From Streptomyces sp. DH37 (GTDB lineage: Bacteria > Actinomycetota > Actinomycetes > Streptomycetales > Streptomycetaceae), in assembly GCF_029813835.1 (NCBI RefSeq), contig NZ_JARVKV010000055.1, forward strand, positions 1 through 46,494: a DNA stretch of 46,494 nucleotides, in the 5' to 3' direction. The notes beneath the pieces were generated by a model. It was not told the origin of the DNA. It did no database searches and was given only the letters and a program-made list of their open reading frames with translations. This document shows positions 1 to 8,487 of this stretch, piece after piece. How positions within the stretch are numbered: position 1 is the stretch's first letter; the number at the start of each line of letters is the position of its first letter. Both the position numbers and the translations under genes were made by a program.

Positions 1-30
1 CCGGTGGCGCGGCCGCCCTCCTCCGTGTCC

Positions 31-58
31 GTCCCCGTGCCCGCGCGGGCACGGGGAC
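31..58 (-). terminator. hairpin downstream of obg
   Basis: A perfect palindrome of 14 bases per arm (GTCCCCGTGCCCGC and its complement) starts 12 bases after the obg stop codon. It has no spacer, so the loop would be the central few bases. There is no U-tract, which is usual for streptomycete terminators. It probably ends the rplU-rpmA-obg transcript. Confidence 0.6.
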
Positions 59-69
59 ACGCGGACCGG

Positions 70-1512
70 TCACTCCTCGAAGGGGTCGAAGTCCTCGTAC
101 TCGCGCAGGGCCTCGTCGCGCTCCGCGTCGCGGTCGCGGCGGCGCTGGGCGGCCGGGCGGAGGGTGTCCAGGCGGTGGTCCTCGCCGCGGCGGCCGAGCA
201 TCTCGGCGCCCGCGGCCATCGAGGGCTCCCAGTCGAAGACGACCGCGTCCTCCTCGGAGCCGATGGCCACGCCGTCGCCCTCGCGGGCGCCCGCCTTCAT
301 CAGCTCGTCCTCGACACCGAGGCGGTTGAGCCGGTCGGCGAGGTAGCCGACGGCCTCGTCGTTGCTGAAGTCGGTCTGGCGCACCCAGCGCTCCGGCTTC
401 TCGCCGCGCACGCGGAAGAGGCCCTCGCCCTCGCGGGTGACGGTGAAGCCGGCGTCGTCCACGGCCTGGGGACGGATGACGATGCGGGTCGCCTCCTCCT
501 TCGGCCTGGCCGCGCGCGCCTCGTCCACGATCCCCGCCAGGGCGTAGGAGAGCTCCTTGAGGCCCTTGCGGCTCACGGCCGAGACCTCGAAGACCCGGTA
601 GCCGCGCGCCTCCAAATCGGGGCGGATGATGTCGGCGAGGTCCTGCCCGTCGGGGACGTCCACCTTGTTGAGCACCACGACGCGCGGGCGGCCCTCCAGA
701 CCGCCGTACTGCGCCAGCTCGGCCTCGATGACGTCCAGGTCGGTCACCGGGTCGCGGTCGGACTCCAGCGTCGCGCAGTCCAGCACGTGGACCAGGACCT
801 CGCAGCGCTCGACGTGGCGCAGGAACTCCAGGCCGAGCCCCTTGCCCTGGCTGGCGCCGGGGATCAGCCCGGGGACGTCGGCGACGGTGTAGACGGTCGA
901 ACCGGCCGTCACCACTCCCAGGTTGGGCACCAGGGTGGTGAAGGGGTAGTCGGCGATCTTCGGCTTGGCGGCGGAGAGGACGGAGATCAGGGACGACTTG
1001 CCCGCCGACGGGTAGCCGACGAGCGCCACGTCCGCCACCGTCTTCAGCTCCAGGACGATGTCGCGCGTCTCCCCGGGCTCGCCCAGCAGCGCGAAGCCCG
1101 GCGCCTTGCGGCGGGCCGAGGCCAGCGCGGCGTTGCCCAGGCCGCCCCGGCCGCCGCGGCCGGCGACGAAGGTGGTGCCCTGGCCCACGAGATCGGCCAG
1201 CACGTTGCCCTGCTTGTCCAGGACGACCGTGCCGTCCGGGACGGCCAGCACCAGGTCCCTGCCGTCCGCGCCCGAGCGGTGGCCGCCCTCGCCGGGCTTG
1301 CCGTTGGTCGCCCGGCGGTGCGGGGTGTGGTGGTACTCCAGCAGCGTGGTCACGGACTGGTCGACGACGAGGATCACGTCGCCGCCCCGGCCGCCGTTGC
1401 CGCCGTCCGGGCCGCCCAGCGGCTTGAACTTCTCGCGGTGGACGGAGGCACAGCCGTGGCCTCCGTTACCCGCGGCGACGTGCAACTCGACGCGGTCCAC
1501 GAAGGTGGTCAT
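70..1512 (-). CDS. obg: Obg/CgtA-family GTPase
   Basis: A 480-residue essential GTPase of the Obg/CgtA family, which binds the 50S ribosomal subunit and links ribosome maturation to growth and, in Streptomyces, to the onset of sporulation. The glycine-rich Obg fold fills residues 1-160 (GGNGGRGGD near 38-45). The G domain follows, with P-loop GYPSAGKS at 166-173, switch/G2 segment DYPFTT near 188-193, G3 DVPGL at 212-216 and G4 NKVD at 282-285. A C-terminal OCT-like region (about 350-435) and an acidic tail complete it. The ATG has GGAGG eight bases upstream. It is the last gene of an rplU-rpmA-obg group, a conserved bacterial order, with about 195 bases and a hairpin separating it from rpmA. 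Confidence 0.97.
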   Translation of the reverse strand: MTTFVDRVELHVAAGNGGHGCASVHREKFKPLGGPDGGNGGRGGDVILVVDQSVTTLLEYHHTPHRRATNGKPGEGGHRSGADGRDLVLAVPDGTVVLDKQGNVLADLVGQGTTFVAGRGGRGGLGNAALASARRKAPGFALLGEPGETRDIVLELKTVADVALVGYPSAGKSSLISVLSAAKPKIADYPFTTLVPNLGVVTAGSTVYTVADVPGLIPGASQGKGLGLEFLRHVERCEVLVHVLDCATLESDRDPVTDLDVIEAELAQYGGLEGRPRVVVLNKVDVPDGQDLADIIRPDLEARGYRVFEVSAVSRKGLKELSYALAGIVDEARAARPKEEATRIVIRPQAVDDAGFTVTREGEGLFRVRGEKPERWVRQTDFSNDEAVGYLADRLNRLGVEDELMKAGAREGDGVAIGSEEDAVVFDWEPSMAAGAEMLGRRGEDHRLDTLRPAAQRRRDRDAERDEALREYEDFDPFEE

Positions 1513-1610
1513 GACGGGTGCCTCCAGGCTGGTGTTCGAGGGGTGTGACGGATTGCGGGGTGCCGGCGCGCCGGCGAGGCGCCGCGCGGGCCGCCTTCGT
1601 ACAACGCGCC

Positions 1611-1673
1611 GAGGGCGGAACCGCTTCCCCGCCGTACGCGCGGGGCGCGTACGACGAGAGGCGGTCCGCCCTC
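1611..1673 (-). terminator. nested hairpins between rpmA and obg
   Basis: Outer arms GAGGGCGGAACCGC (1611-1624) and GCGGTCCGCCCTC (1661-1673) pair with one bulged base. They enclose a second perfect hairpin, CGTACGCGC-GGG-GCGCGTACG (1633-1653). The structure sits in the 195-base spacer after rpmA and before obg on the minus strand. It could be a partial terminator or processing site that lowers obg relative to the two ribosomal protein genes; that role is inference. Confidence 0.5.
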
Positions 1674-1707
1674 GGAGGGTGCTGCGGGGTCGTACCGGAG
1701 CCGGTGG

Positions 1708-1965
1708 TTACTTGGCGACCGGGACGATGTTCACGACCTTGCGGCCGCGGGAGGTGCCGAACTGCACCGCACCGGCGGCCAGCGCGAACAGGGTGTCGTC
1801 GCCGCCGCGGCCCACGCCGGTGCCCGGGTGGAAGTGGGTGCCGCGCTGGCGGACCAGGATCTCGCCCGCGTTGACGACCTGACCGCCGAAGCGCTTCACG
1901 CCGAGCCGCTGGGCGTTGGAGTCACGACCGTTCCGAGTGGACGATGCGCCCTTCTTGTGTGCCAT
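1708..1965 (-). CDS. rpmA: 50S ribosomal protein L27
   Basis: An 85-residue L27 protein of the large ribosomal subunit, whose N-terminal tail reaches towards the peptidyl-transferase centre. The sequence begins MAHKKGASSTRNGRDS, the standard L27 start, without the cleaved N-terminal extension known in Firmicutes. The internal GQVVNAGEILVRQRG and HPGTGVGRGGDDTLFA segments are typical. A GAGGAG sequence lies just before the ATG. It follows rplU by 14 bases and is clearly cotranscribed with it. Confidence 0.98.
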   Translation of the reverse strand: MAHKKGASSTRNGRDSNAQRLGVKRFGGQVVNAGEILVRQRGTHFHPGTGVGRGGDDTLFALAAGAVQFGTSRGRKVVNIVPVAK

Positions 1966-1979
1966 CTCTCCTCAGTCCC

Positions 1980-2303
1980 TTACTTCGTCGCCGGGGCGTC
2001 GATGCCGGTGATCTTCAGCGCGGTGTGCAGCTGACGGTGACCGATCCGCTTGCGGTAACCGGTCTTGTTCTTGTACTTCATGATGTCGATCTTGGCGCCC
2101 TTGTGGTGGTCCACGACCTCGGCGTGCACCTTCACGCCGGCCAGGACCCACGGGTCGCTGGTGACCGCGTCGCCGTCGACGATGAGCAGGGTCGAGAGCT
2201 CGACGCTGTCGCCGACCTTGCTGGTGGAGATACGGTCAACCTCAATGACGTCGCCGACGGACACCTTCTGCTGGCGGCCGCCGGTGCGCACGATCGCGTA
2301 CAC
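1980..2303 (-). CDS. rplU: 50S ribosomal protein L21
   Basis: A 107-residue L21 protein of the large subunit. It starts at GTG and reads MYAIVRTGGRQQKVSVGD, then shows the L21 signature region near KKRIGHRQ-type residues at the C-terminal end (YRKRIGHRQLHTALKITGI). The length equals the family norm. It is the first gene of the rplU-rpmA-obg unit. A leader of roughly 150 bases separates the start from a good vegetative promoter at 2455-2483; whether this leader binds L21 for feedback control cannot be judged by eye. Confidence 0.97.
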   Translation of the reverse strand: MYAIVRTGGRQQKVSVGDVIEVDRISTSKVGDSVELSTLLIVDGDAVTSDPWVLAGVKVHAEVVDHHKGAKIDIMKYKNKTGYRKRIGHRQLHTALKITGIDAPATK

Positions 2304-2454
2304 GCGGAACTCTCTCTCGCTCGTGGGTGGGGCCCCTGATGCCAGCCGCCCGCCACGGGCGGGGCCCGTGCTGGTCCGAATGGATTGAGCGGCCTCTCCT
2401 CGCGCTCACGCGATGCCTCGCGGAGCGCGTGGAGGGAGTTGCTCAGGAGCCTGG

Positions 2455-2483
2455 CGTATCCATTGACACGCCGCGACGGTCAA
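2455..2483 (-). promoter_or_regulatory. candidate promoter of rplU-rpmA-obg
   Basis: On the minus strand, TTGACC (2478-2483) is followed after 17 bases by GATACG (2455-2460). This is a plausible HrdB-type -35/-10 pair. It lies between the rne terminator and rplU and points at rplU. Confidence 0.5.
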
Positions 2484-2512
2484 GGTTACGGGGCCTGATG
2501 TCGAGAATCAAA

Positions 2513-2550
2513 CCGGGCCCCGGACGCCGGTGAGGGCGGCCGGGGCCCGG
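2513..2550 (-). terminator. rne terminator
   Basis: The 11-bp perfect stem CCGGGCCCCGG / CCGGGGCCCGG with a 16-base loop lies directly after the rne stop codon. It separates the rne transcript from the rplU promoter immediately downstream. Confidence 0.65.
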
Positions 2551-2554
2551 GCCG

Positions 2555-5500
2555 TCAGTCCCCGGCCGGAGCCGAGACGGACGGCGGGTCCTGCTGCTCG
2601 GCCGCGGACGTCTTGCGGGCGGCCGACTTCTTGGTGGCGGTCTTCTTCGCCGCCGTCTTCTTGGCGGCCGTCTTCTTCGTCGCCGACGCCGCGGTCTTCT
2701 TGGCGGCGGTCTTCTTGGCCGCCGTCTTCTTCGCCGTGGTCGCGGCCTTCTTGGCGGTGGCCTTCTTGGCCGTCTTGCGGGCCGCCTTCTTCGCCGGAGC
2801 CGCCTCCTCGGCGGGCGCCTCGGCCGGAGCCTCGGCGGCGGTCTCCGGCTCGGGCGCCGCGGCCGCGGGCTCGGGCTCGGGCTCGGGTGCCGTGACGGCC
2901 GGCTCGGTGATCTCCGCAGCCTCCGGGGATCCGGCCGGAGCCGCCGCACGGCGCACCACACGACGGCGGGGACGGGCCGGCGGGGCGGGCTCCTCGGCGG
3001 CCGGAGCGGGCTCGGGGAGGGGCGCTGCCTCCTCCACGGCCTCCGGAGCCGCCTTCTCGGCGGCCGGAACCACCGTCACCGCGGCCTCCGCCTCGGCAGC
3101 CGCCTTCGGCGGACCCGCCGGAGCCGACACCTTCCGCGTCGCACGACGCCGCGCACGCGGCGCGGCCTCCGCCACCGGCGCGGCCTCCGCCACCGGCTCG
3201 GACACCGCGGCCGGAGCCTCCGCGACCGGAGCCTCCTCCACGGCCTCCGGAGCCGTCTCCTCGGCGGCCGGAACCACCGTCACCGCGGCCTCCGCCTCGG
3301 CAGCCGCCTTCGGCGGACCCGCCGGGGCCGACACCTTGCGGCCGACACGCCGGCGCCTGCGACCGCGCCGGGCGGCCTCCTCGGCCTCGGCGGCGCTGCT
3401 GTACAGCTCCTCGTCCGGGACGAACTCCGGCTCGGGCAGCGCCCTGGGCTCGGCGGCCTCGGCCGCGACCTCGGCGGGCGTCTCGACGGACGTCCCGGCG
3501 GGTGCGGCCTCCTCCGGCACCTCGGCGGCCGGCACCTCGACGGCGATCTCGGGCGCCTGCTCGGGCTGCTGCGCGGCCTTGCCCTTCTTCCTGCCGCGCT
3601 TGCCCCCACCGCCGCCGCCCTGGGTCTGCACCTGGTCCATGTGGACGATGACGCCCCGGCCGTTGCAGTGCACACAGGTCTCGGAGAAGGACTCCAGCAG
3701 ACCCTGCCCGACCCGCTTGCGGGTCATCTGGACCAGCCCCAGCGAGGTGACCTCGGCCACCTGGTGCTTGGTGCGGTCCCGGCCCAGGCACTCCAGCAGA
3801 CGCCGCATGACCAGGTCGCGGTTGGACTCCAGCACCATGTCGATGAAGTCGATCACGATGATGCCGCCGAGGTCGCGCAGCCTGAGCTGGCGCACGATCT
3901 CCTCGGCCGCCTCCAGGTTGTTCCTGGTGACCGTCTCCTCCAGGTTGCCGCCCTGGCCGGTGAACTTGCCGGTGTTGACGTCGATCACGACCATCGCCTC
4001 GGTGCGGTCGATGACCAGCGATCCGCCGCTGGGCAGCCAGACCTTGCGGTCCAGCGCCTTCATCAGCTGCTCGTCGATCCGGTAGGTGGCGAAGACGTCG
4101 ACCTCGGAGGTCCACTTCTGCAGCCGGCCGGCCAGGTCGGGCGCGACGTGCGAGACGTACCCGTGGATCGTCTCCCACGCCTGGTCGCCGCTGACGATGA
4201 CCTTGGAGAAGTCCTCGTTGAAGATGTCGCGGACGACGCGGACGGTCATGTCCGGCTCGCCGTAGAGCAGCGTCGGCGCGTTGCCCTTGCGGGCCTTCCC
4301 CTGGATCTCCTCCCACTGCGCCTGGAGCCGCTCGACGTCGCGGCGCAGCTCGTCCTCGCTGGCGCCCTCGGCGGCGGTGCGCACGATGACGCCCGCGTCC
4401 TCGGGGACGATCCGCTTGAGGATCTGCTTGAGCCGGGCCCGCTCGGTGTCCGGCAGCTTGCGGCTGATGCCGGTCATCGAGCCCTCGGGCACGTAGACCA
4501 GGTAGCGGCCCGGGAGGGACACCTGGCTGGTCAGCCGGGCGCCCTTGTGGCCGATCGGGTCCTTGGTCACCTGGACCAGGACGGACTGGCCGGACTTGAG
4601 CGCGGTCTCGATCCGGCGCGGACCGCCGGACAGGCCGAGGGCCTCGAAGTTGACCTCACCGGCGTACAGGACGGCGTTGCGCCCCTTGCCGATGTCGACG
4701 AAGGCGGCCTCCATCGACGGCAGGACGTTCTGGACCTTGCCCAGGTAGACGTTGCCGACGTAGCTGGTGGCCTGCTCCTTGTTGACGAAGTGCTCGACGA
4801 GGACGCCGTCCTCCAGCACCCCGATCTGGGTGCGCTCGCCGCTCTCGCGCACGACCATGACGCGCTCGACGGCCTCGCGCCGGGCCAGGAACTCGGCCTC
4901 GGTGATGATCGGTACGCGGCGGCGGCCCTGCTCGCGGCCCTCGCGGCGGCGCTGCTTCTTGGCCTCCAGACGGGTGGAGCCCTTGATCGACTGCACGCCG
5001 TCCGCGCTCTCGGACGCCTCGTCCTTCTTCTTCCGCGGCTCGCGGATCTTGACGACCGTGCGCTCCGGGTCGTCCGGGGCGACCTCGGCGGCCTGGGGCT
5101 CGGCCTCACCGCTGCGGCGACGGCGGCGACGGCGACGGCGCGAGGTGCTGCTGGAGGATGCCGAGTGCTCGTCGGCGTCCTCGCCCTGCTCGTCGTCCTC
5201 CCGGCCGTTCCCGGCGGCGCCCTCGCGGCCCTCGTCGCCCTCCTCGGCGCTGTCCTCGGAGGTCTCGGCGTCCTCGGGGGCCTCGGCGTCACCGCCGCGG
5301 CGACGGCGGCGCCCACCGCGGCGGCGGCGGCGCGAGGGACGCTCGTCGCTCTCCTCGCTCTCGCCCGGGCCGTAGGCCTCCTCGTCCTCCTCGCCGGTGT
5401 CCTCGCCGTCGGCCTCCTCGGCGCGCTCCTCGCCGTCGGCCTCCTCGGCGTTCCCGGCGGCGGTCCGCTCGTCCCGCTCCTCCTGCTCGGCGGGCTCGCC

Positions 5501-6592
5501 GGCGCGGCGGCGACGGCGACGGCGGCGTGCCGACGCGGTGGCCTCGGCGCGCTCCTCGCGCTCGGCCTCCACGGCGCGCTCGGCCTCGGCCTCGGTCTCG
5601 GTCTCGGTCCCGTACTCCTCCGGCTCCTCCGGCTCCTCCGGCTCGTCGGACCCGGCGGCCTCGGCCGCGGCGGCGGCCGCGGCGGTCTCCGGGGTCTGGA
5701 AGACCGGCTCGGCGAACACGGGCGCCTGGAACACCGCCACGGGCGCCACCGGCGGCCTCCTGCGGGCGCGCCGGGGAGCCTCGGGCTCCGTCTCGGCGGC
5801 GGTCTCCTCGGCCTTCCGGGACCTCGCCGTCTTCGCAGCCTTGGCCGTCTTCGCCGTCTGCTCGACCTTCGCGGTCTTCGCGGTCTGCTCGGCCTCCGCG
5901 GGCCGCTCCGTCTCGGCGGCCGCCGCCTCGCGCGGCTGCTCGGCGGGCTTCTCCTCCACGGGCTGCTCGGCGGCCTTGCGGGTGCGCCGCCTGGTACGGG
6001 CGGGCGCCAGCTGCTCCTCGGCCGCCTCGGGCGCAGAGGCCCCGGCCGGCTCGGCGGCGGGCTTCTCCGGCTCCGCGTCCTCCCCGGCCGTCTGCGGCGG
6101 GCCCGCGGGTGCGGCGGCCCGGCGGGTCGCACGGCGGCGCGTGCGGGCGGGCGCCGGCTGCTCCTCGACCGGCTCGGGCGCAGAGGCCCCCGCCGGCTCG
6201 GCGGGTTCGGCCGCGGTGGGGGCCTCCGCCGCGGGCACGACCGTCTCGGCCGCCTGGGGCGGGCCGGCCGGAGCGGAGGCGCGGCGGGTCGCACGGCGCC
6301 TGGGCCGCGCGGGCGCGGCCTGCGCCTCGGGCTCGGCCTCGGCGGTGGGGGCGGAGGCCTGCGCCGACGGGTCCCCGGCCGCCGCGGCGGCCGTCGCCGT
6401 GGTGACGACCTCCGGCTCCGCCGAGGTCACCGCGGGCGGTCCCGCCGGGCGGGACACGGCGCGGCGGCGGCGCGGCGGCAGTGTGTCACCGGGGCCGCCG
6501 GATGCGGCGCCCGCCCCTCCGCCGGGTGCGGCGGACGTACTGTCGATGTTCTCCGCGGGCGTGGGCTCCGCGGACTCTGTGGGTTCGCGCAT
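2555..6592 (-). CDS. rne: ribonuclease E/G family endoribonuclease
   Basis: A 1345-residue endoribonuclease of the RNase E/G family, for mRNA decay and rRNA processing. The catalytic core is central (about 575-990): an S1-like RNA-binding segment (YVGNVYLGKVQNVLPSMEAA), DNase I-like catalytic acids in VIDVNTGKFTG (about 872) and IIVIDFIDM (about 914), and the Zn-link CVHCNGRG (about 972). Streptomycete enzymes typically have long disordered arms on both sides of the core, and this one does: an Ala/Pro/Glu/Arg-rich N-terminal arm of over 550 residues and a C-terminal arm ending in AAKKTAAKKT repeats like histone H1. The motif APAGPP recurs on both sides of the core. The start was set at the ATG reading MREPTESAEP because GGGAG lies ten bases upstream; an in-frame ATG 45 codons earlier (6727) is less likely. 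Confidence 0.95.
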   Translation of the reverse strand: MREPTESAEPTPAENIDSTSAAPGGGAGAASGGPGDTLPPRRRRAVSRPAGPPAVTSAEPEVVTTATAAAAAGDPSAQASAPTAEAEPEAQAAPARPRRRATRRASAPAGPPQAAETVVPAAEAPTAAEPAEPAGASAPEPVEEQPAPARTRRRATRRAAAPAGPPQTAGEDAEPEKPAAEPAGASAPEAAEEQLAPARTRRRTRKAAEQPVEEKPAEQPREAAAAETERPAEAEQTAKTAKVEQTAKTAKAAKTARSRKAEETAAETEPEAPRRARRRPPVAPVAVFQAPVFAEPVFQTPETAAAAAAAEAAGSDEPEEPEEPEEYGTETETEAEAERAVEAEREERAEATASARRRRRRRRAGEPAEQEERDERTAAGNAEEADGEERAEEADGEDTGEEDEEAYGPGESEESDERPSRRRRRGGRRRRRGGDAEAPEDAETSEDSAEEGDEGREGAAGNGREDDEQGEDADEHSASSSSTSRRRRRRRRRSGEAEPQAAEVAPDDPERTVVKIREPRKKKDEASESADGVQSIKGSTRLEAKKQRRREGREQGRRRVPIITEAEFLARREAVERVMVVRESGERTQIGVLEDGVLVEHFVNKEQATSYVGNVYLGKVQNVLPSMEAAFVDIGKGRNAVLYAGEVNFEALGLSGGPRRIETALKSGQSVLVQVTKDPIGHKGARLTSQVSLPGRYLVYVPEGSMTGISRKLPDTERARLKQILKRIVPEDAGVIVRTAAEGASEDELRRDVERLQAQWEEIQGKARKGNAPTLLYGEPDMTVRVVRDIFNEDFSKVIVSGDQAWETIHGYVSHVAPDLAGRLQKWTSEVDVFATYRIDEQLMKALDRKVWLPSGGSLVIDRTEAMVVIDVNTGKFTGQGGNLEETVTRNNLEAAEEIVRQLRLRDLGGIIVIDFIDMVLESNRDLVMRRLLECLGRDRTKHQVAEVTSLGLVQMTRKRVGQGLLESFSETCVHCNGRGVIVHMDQVQTQGGGGGGKRGRKKGKAAQQPEQAPEIAVEVPAAEVPEEAAPAGTSVETPAEVAAEAAEPRALPEPEFVPDEELYSSAAEAEEAARRGRRRRRVGRKVSAPAGPPKAAAEAEAAVTVVPAAEETAPEAVEEAPVAEAPAAVSEPVAEAAPVAEAAPRARRRATRKVSAPAGPPKAAAEAEAAVTVVPAAEKAAPEAVEEAAPLPEPAPAAEEPAPPARPRRRVVRRAAAPAGSPEAAEITEPAVTAPEPEPEPAAAAPEPETAAEAPAEAPAEEAAPAKKAARKTAKKATAKKAATTAKKTAAKKTAAKKTAASATKKTAAKKTAAKKTATKKSAARKTSAAEQQDPPSVSAPAGD
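3031..3133. repeat. 103-bp direct repeat in rne, copy 1
   Basis: This matches 3235-3337 at 100 of 103 positions. The spacing is 204 bp, exactly 68 codons, so the duplication is in frame. It encodes one unit of the C-terminal arm containing VSAPAGPPKAAAEAEAAVTV. Confidence 0.9.
3235..3337. repeat. 103-bp direct repeat in rne, copy 2
   Basis: Second copy of the in-frame repeat at 3031-3133; three substitutions separate the two. Confidence 0.9.
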
Positions 6593-6831
6593 GCGGGCGG
6601 TTCTCCCGTTCACGCTCCCGGGCGCCGTGCCTCGATCCGGCCGGGCTCCGCCTGATGTGCGCGGGCCGTTCTCCGGGGCGCGGGCGCCGCACGGGAGCTG
6701 TTGTCTCGCTCGCCGGTTCCGTGCCATCGGGCCCGGCTACGGCGAAAGTCTGCTGGTGGATGCGCCTGCCTGACGGCCGGACCCGGGTGGCTCCCTGGTG
6801 CCTCGCACATCGGCGGCGCGGCGGCGTCGGC

Positions 6832-7620
6832 CTACGCGGTGCCGTCCGGCACCGTCGCGACGGGGGTTGCGTCGCGGTCGGGCGCAAGCGGATCGGTCAC
6901 CGTGCCGGTCTCCTCATCGAGCGGCCCCTGCGCCAGCCTGGTCACCGCTGCGGGGACCGGCGGCGCCAGGTCGGCCGTAGCTCGGAGGCCGGACAGGACG
7001 TCGTCGGGTCGTACGGCAGGTGTCAGGTGCCGTACCACCAGGCGCAGTATCGCACAGGGAGCCTCTCCGGGCCTATCGGACCCGGCCGGGGCCACCTCCA
7101 GTGAGGCCACCGCGGCACGTGTGTCGAAGGTGCGCATGCCCTTCTTGGTCTGCCGCTGGACCTCGACCGAGTCGGCCGCGAGGAAGACCTCCACCGCCTT
7201 GCGCGCGTCCTCCGGGGCGACGCCGTCGAGCCGCAGCTCCCACCGGGAGGCCGTCAGGCGGTCGGCGAAGCCGCTGGTGTGCGCCTCCACCGCGTCGACG
7301 ACGTCGAGTCCGTCGGGAAGCGACTCGTCGAGCAGCCGCCGCAGCACCTCCGGGTCGCGCCGCTCGGTGAGGGCGATCTCCAGGTACTCGGCCTCGCTGC
7401 CCGTGCCGGTCGGCGCCGCGTTGGCGTACGAGACCTTCGGGTGCGGGGTGAAGCCCGCGGAGTACGCCATGGGCACCTCGGCCCGGCGGAGCGCCCGCTC
7501 GAAAGCGCGCTGGAAGTCGCGATGGCTGGTGAACCGGAGGCGGCCGCGTTTGGTGTAACGCAGACGGATGCGCTGCACCGCGGGTGCGGGCGGCGGGCCT
7601 TCGGGCTGTCGCTTGCCCAG
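6832..7620 (-). CDS. TIGR03936-family (DUF2344) radical SAM-linked protein, CTG start
   Basis: A 262-residue protein of the DUF2344/TIGR03936 family. The function is unknown, but in many bacteria it is fused to or paired with a TIGR03960 radical SAM protein, and such a gene lies two genes upstream here. Recognisable segments are RLRYTKRGRLRFTSHRDFQR, SAGFTPHPKVSYANAAPTGT and a Glu-rich EYLEIALTE stretch. From memory, homologues begin with M-x-KRQPEGPPPPPAVQRIR. That N-terminus is present here, but its first codon is CTG, preceded by AAGGAG seven bases away. The fallback start is the GTG at 7578, 14 codons later, which has no clear ribosome-binding site. I therefore call the CTG. The following gap to rne (about 240 bases) shows no clear promoter. 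Confidence 0.88.
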   Translation of the reverse strand: MGKRQPEGPPPAPAVQRIRLRYTKRGRLRFTSHRDFQRAFERALRRAEVPMAYSAGFTPHPKVSYANAAPTGTGSEAEYLEIALTERRDPEVLRRLLDESLPDGLDVVDAVEAHTSGFADRLTASRWELRLDGVAPEDARKAVEVFLAADSVEVQRQTKKGMRTFDTRAAVASLEVAPAGSDRPGEAPCAILRLVVRHLTPAVRPDDVLSGLRATADLAPPVPAAVTRLAQGPLDEETGTVTDPLAPDRDATPVATVPDGTA

Positions 7621-7730
7621 GATCCTTCTCCTTGCTGCGGGGTGGCGCGCCGAGCGCCCCTCGGTCGAACACTGGCGGCCGGGCCGTCCCCGCCGGTGCG
7701 GGGCCGGTAGGCCCGTACCTACCCACCAGC

Positions 7731-8327
7731 CTACTCGCCGGCGGCCCCGGCCTCTTCCCGCCCGGCCTCCCGCGCCTGCGGCGCGGACGGTCCCGTGGCG
7801 ATCCAGTACCGCAGTTTCTTCCCCCGCCGGTCCTCGAAGACACCCCCGCACTTCTCGATGACGCGGCGGGAGGCGGTGTTGGTGTCGTCGCAGGTGACCA
7901 GGACCGGGTCGATGCCCAGGGAGCGCACGACGGGCAGGGCGGCGCGCAGCATCGCGGTGGCGTGGCCGCGGCGGCGGGCGGAGGCGCGCACGTCGTAGCC
8001 GATGTGGCCGCCGTAGTCGAGCAGGAAGCCGTTGAGCCGGTGGCGGATGGCGATGCGGCCGAGGTAGGTGTCCCCCTCGACCCACCACAGGGTGGTGCAC
8101 GGGACGTGACCGTCGGGGCGCGGGCTGTCCTCCTCGGCGTCGGCGCGGACGCGCTCGACGTACGCGGCGAAGACCTCCGGGTCCTCCCAGCGTCCGCGGT
8201 GGGTGCGGATGTCGCGGCCGACCATCGAGTTGTCGTCCGCCGCCCCGCGCCCCTCGGCCTCGAACTCCTTCATCGCCTCCAGGAAGGAGGCGTGGACGCG
8301 GACGGCGGGGGCGATCAGCTCGGGCAT
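7731..8327 (-). CDS. GNAT family N-acetyltransferase
   Basis: A 198-residue acetyltransferase of the GNAT superfamily. Core pieces are TTLWWVEGDTYLGRIAIRHRLN (beta strands 3-4), the acetyl-CoA loop region GYDVRASARRRGHATAML (a Q/RxxGxG/A-type motif) and VLVTCDDTNTASRRVIEKCG (motif B with the usual N-x-A-S-x-R-V-I-E). The substrate cannot be told. It separates the TIGR03960-like gene from its usual partner TIGR03936. No good ribosome-binding site precedes the ATG. The hexamer CACACT ends six bases before it, a weak match to the TANNNT box of leaderless mRNAs seen elsewhere in the window. Confidence 0.9.
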   Translation of the reverse strand: MPELIAPAVRVHASFLEAMKEFEAEGRGAADDNSMVGRDIRTHRGRWEDPEVFAAYVERVRADAEEDSPRPDGHVPCTTLWWVEGDTYLGRIAIRHRLNGFLLDYGGHIGYDVRASARRRGHATAMLRAALPVVRSLGIDPVLVTCDDTNTASRRVIEKCGGVFEDRRGKKLRYWIATGPSAPQAREAGREEAGAAGE

Positions 8328-8426
8328 GCGGCCAGTGTGTCAGCGCGCGACCGCCCCCGGCCAGCGGACGTCCACCGGCCGGGGCGGGGCGCGTACGCCC
8401 GCGCGGCCGGCGGGTGCTCGTCGGCG

Positions 8427-8487
8427 ACCGTCAGCGGGAGCGGCTTCTTCCCCGTCGGGCCGATCCGGACGTGCGTGTCCGTCTGCG
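8427..8487 (-). pseudogene. decayed duplicate of the TIGR03960-like gene 3' end
   Basis: This matches 8961-9021 at 57 of 61 positions in the same orientation. Read on the minus strand it gives TDTHVRIGPTGKKPLPLTV, against MDTHIQIGPTGKKLLPLTV in the intact gene. All four differences change an amino acid and all raise GC, as expected for unselected DNA. After the shared part the copy runs on without the original stop. Confidence 0.8.

Noticed and set aside
3641..6655. Kilobase-long open frames on the strand opposite rne, with Leu/Gly/Arg/Ala-rich translations
   Set aside because: They are antisense shadows of the GC-rich coding strand. They lack ribosome-binding sites and recognisable domains, and rne is certain.
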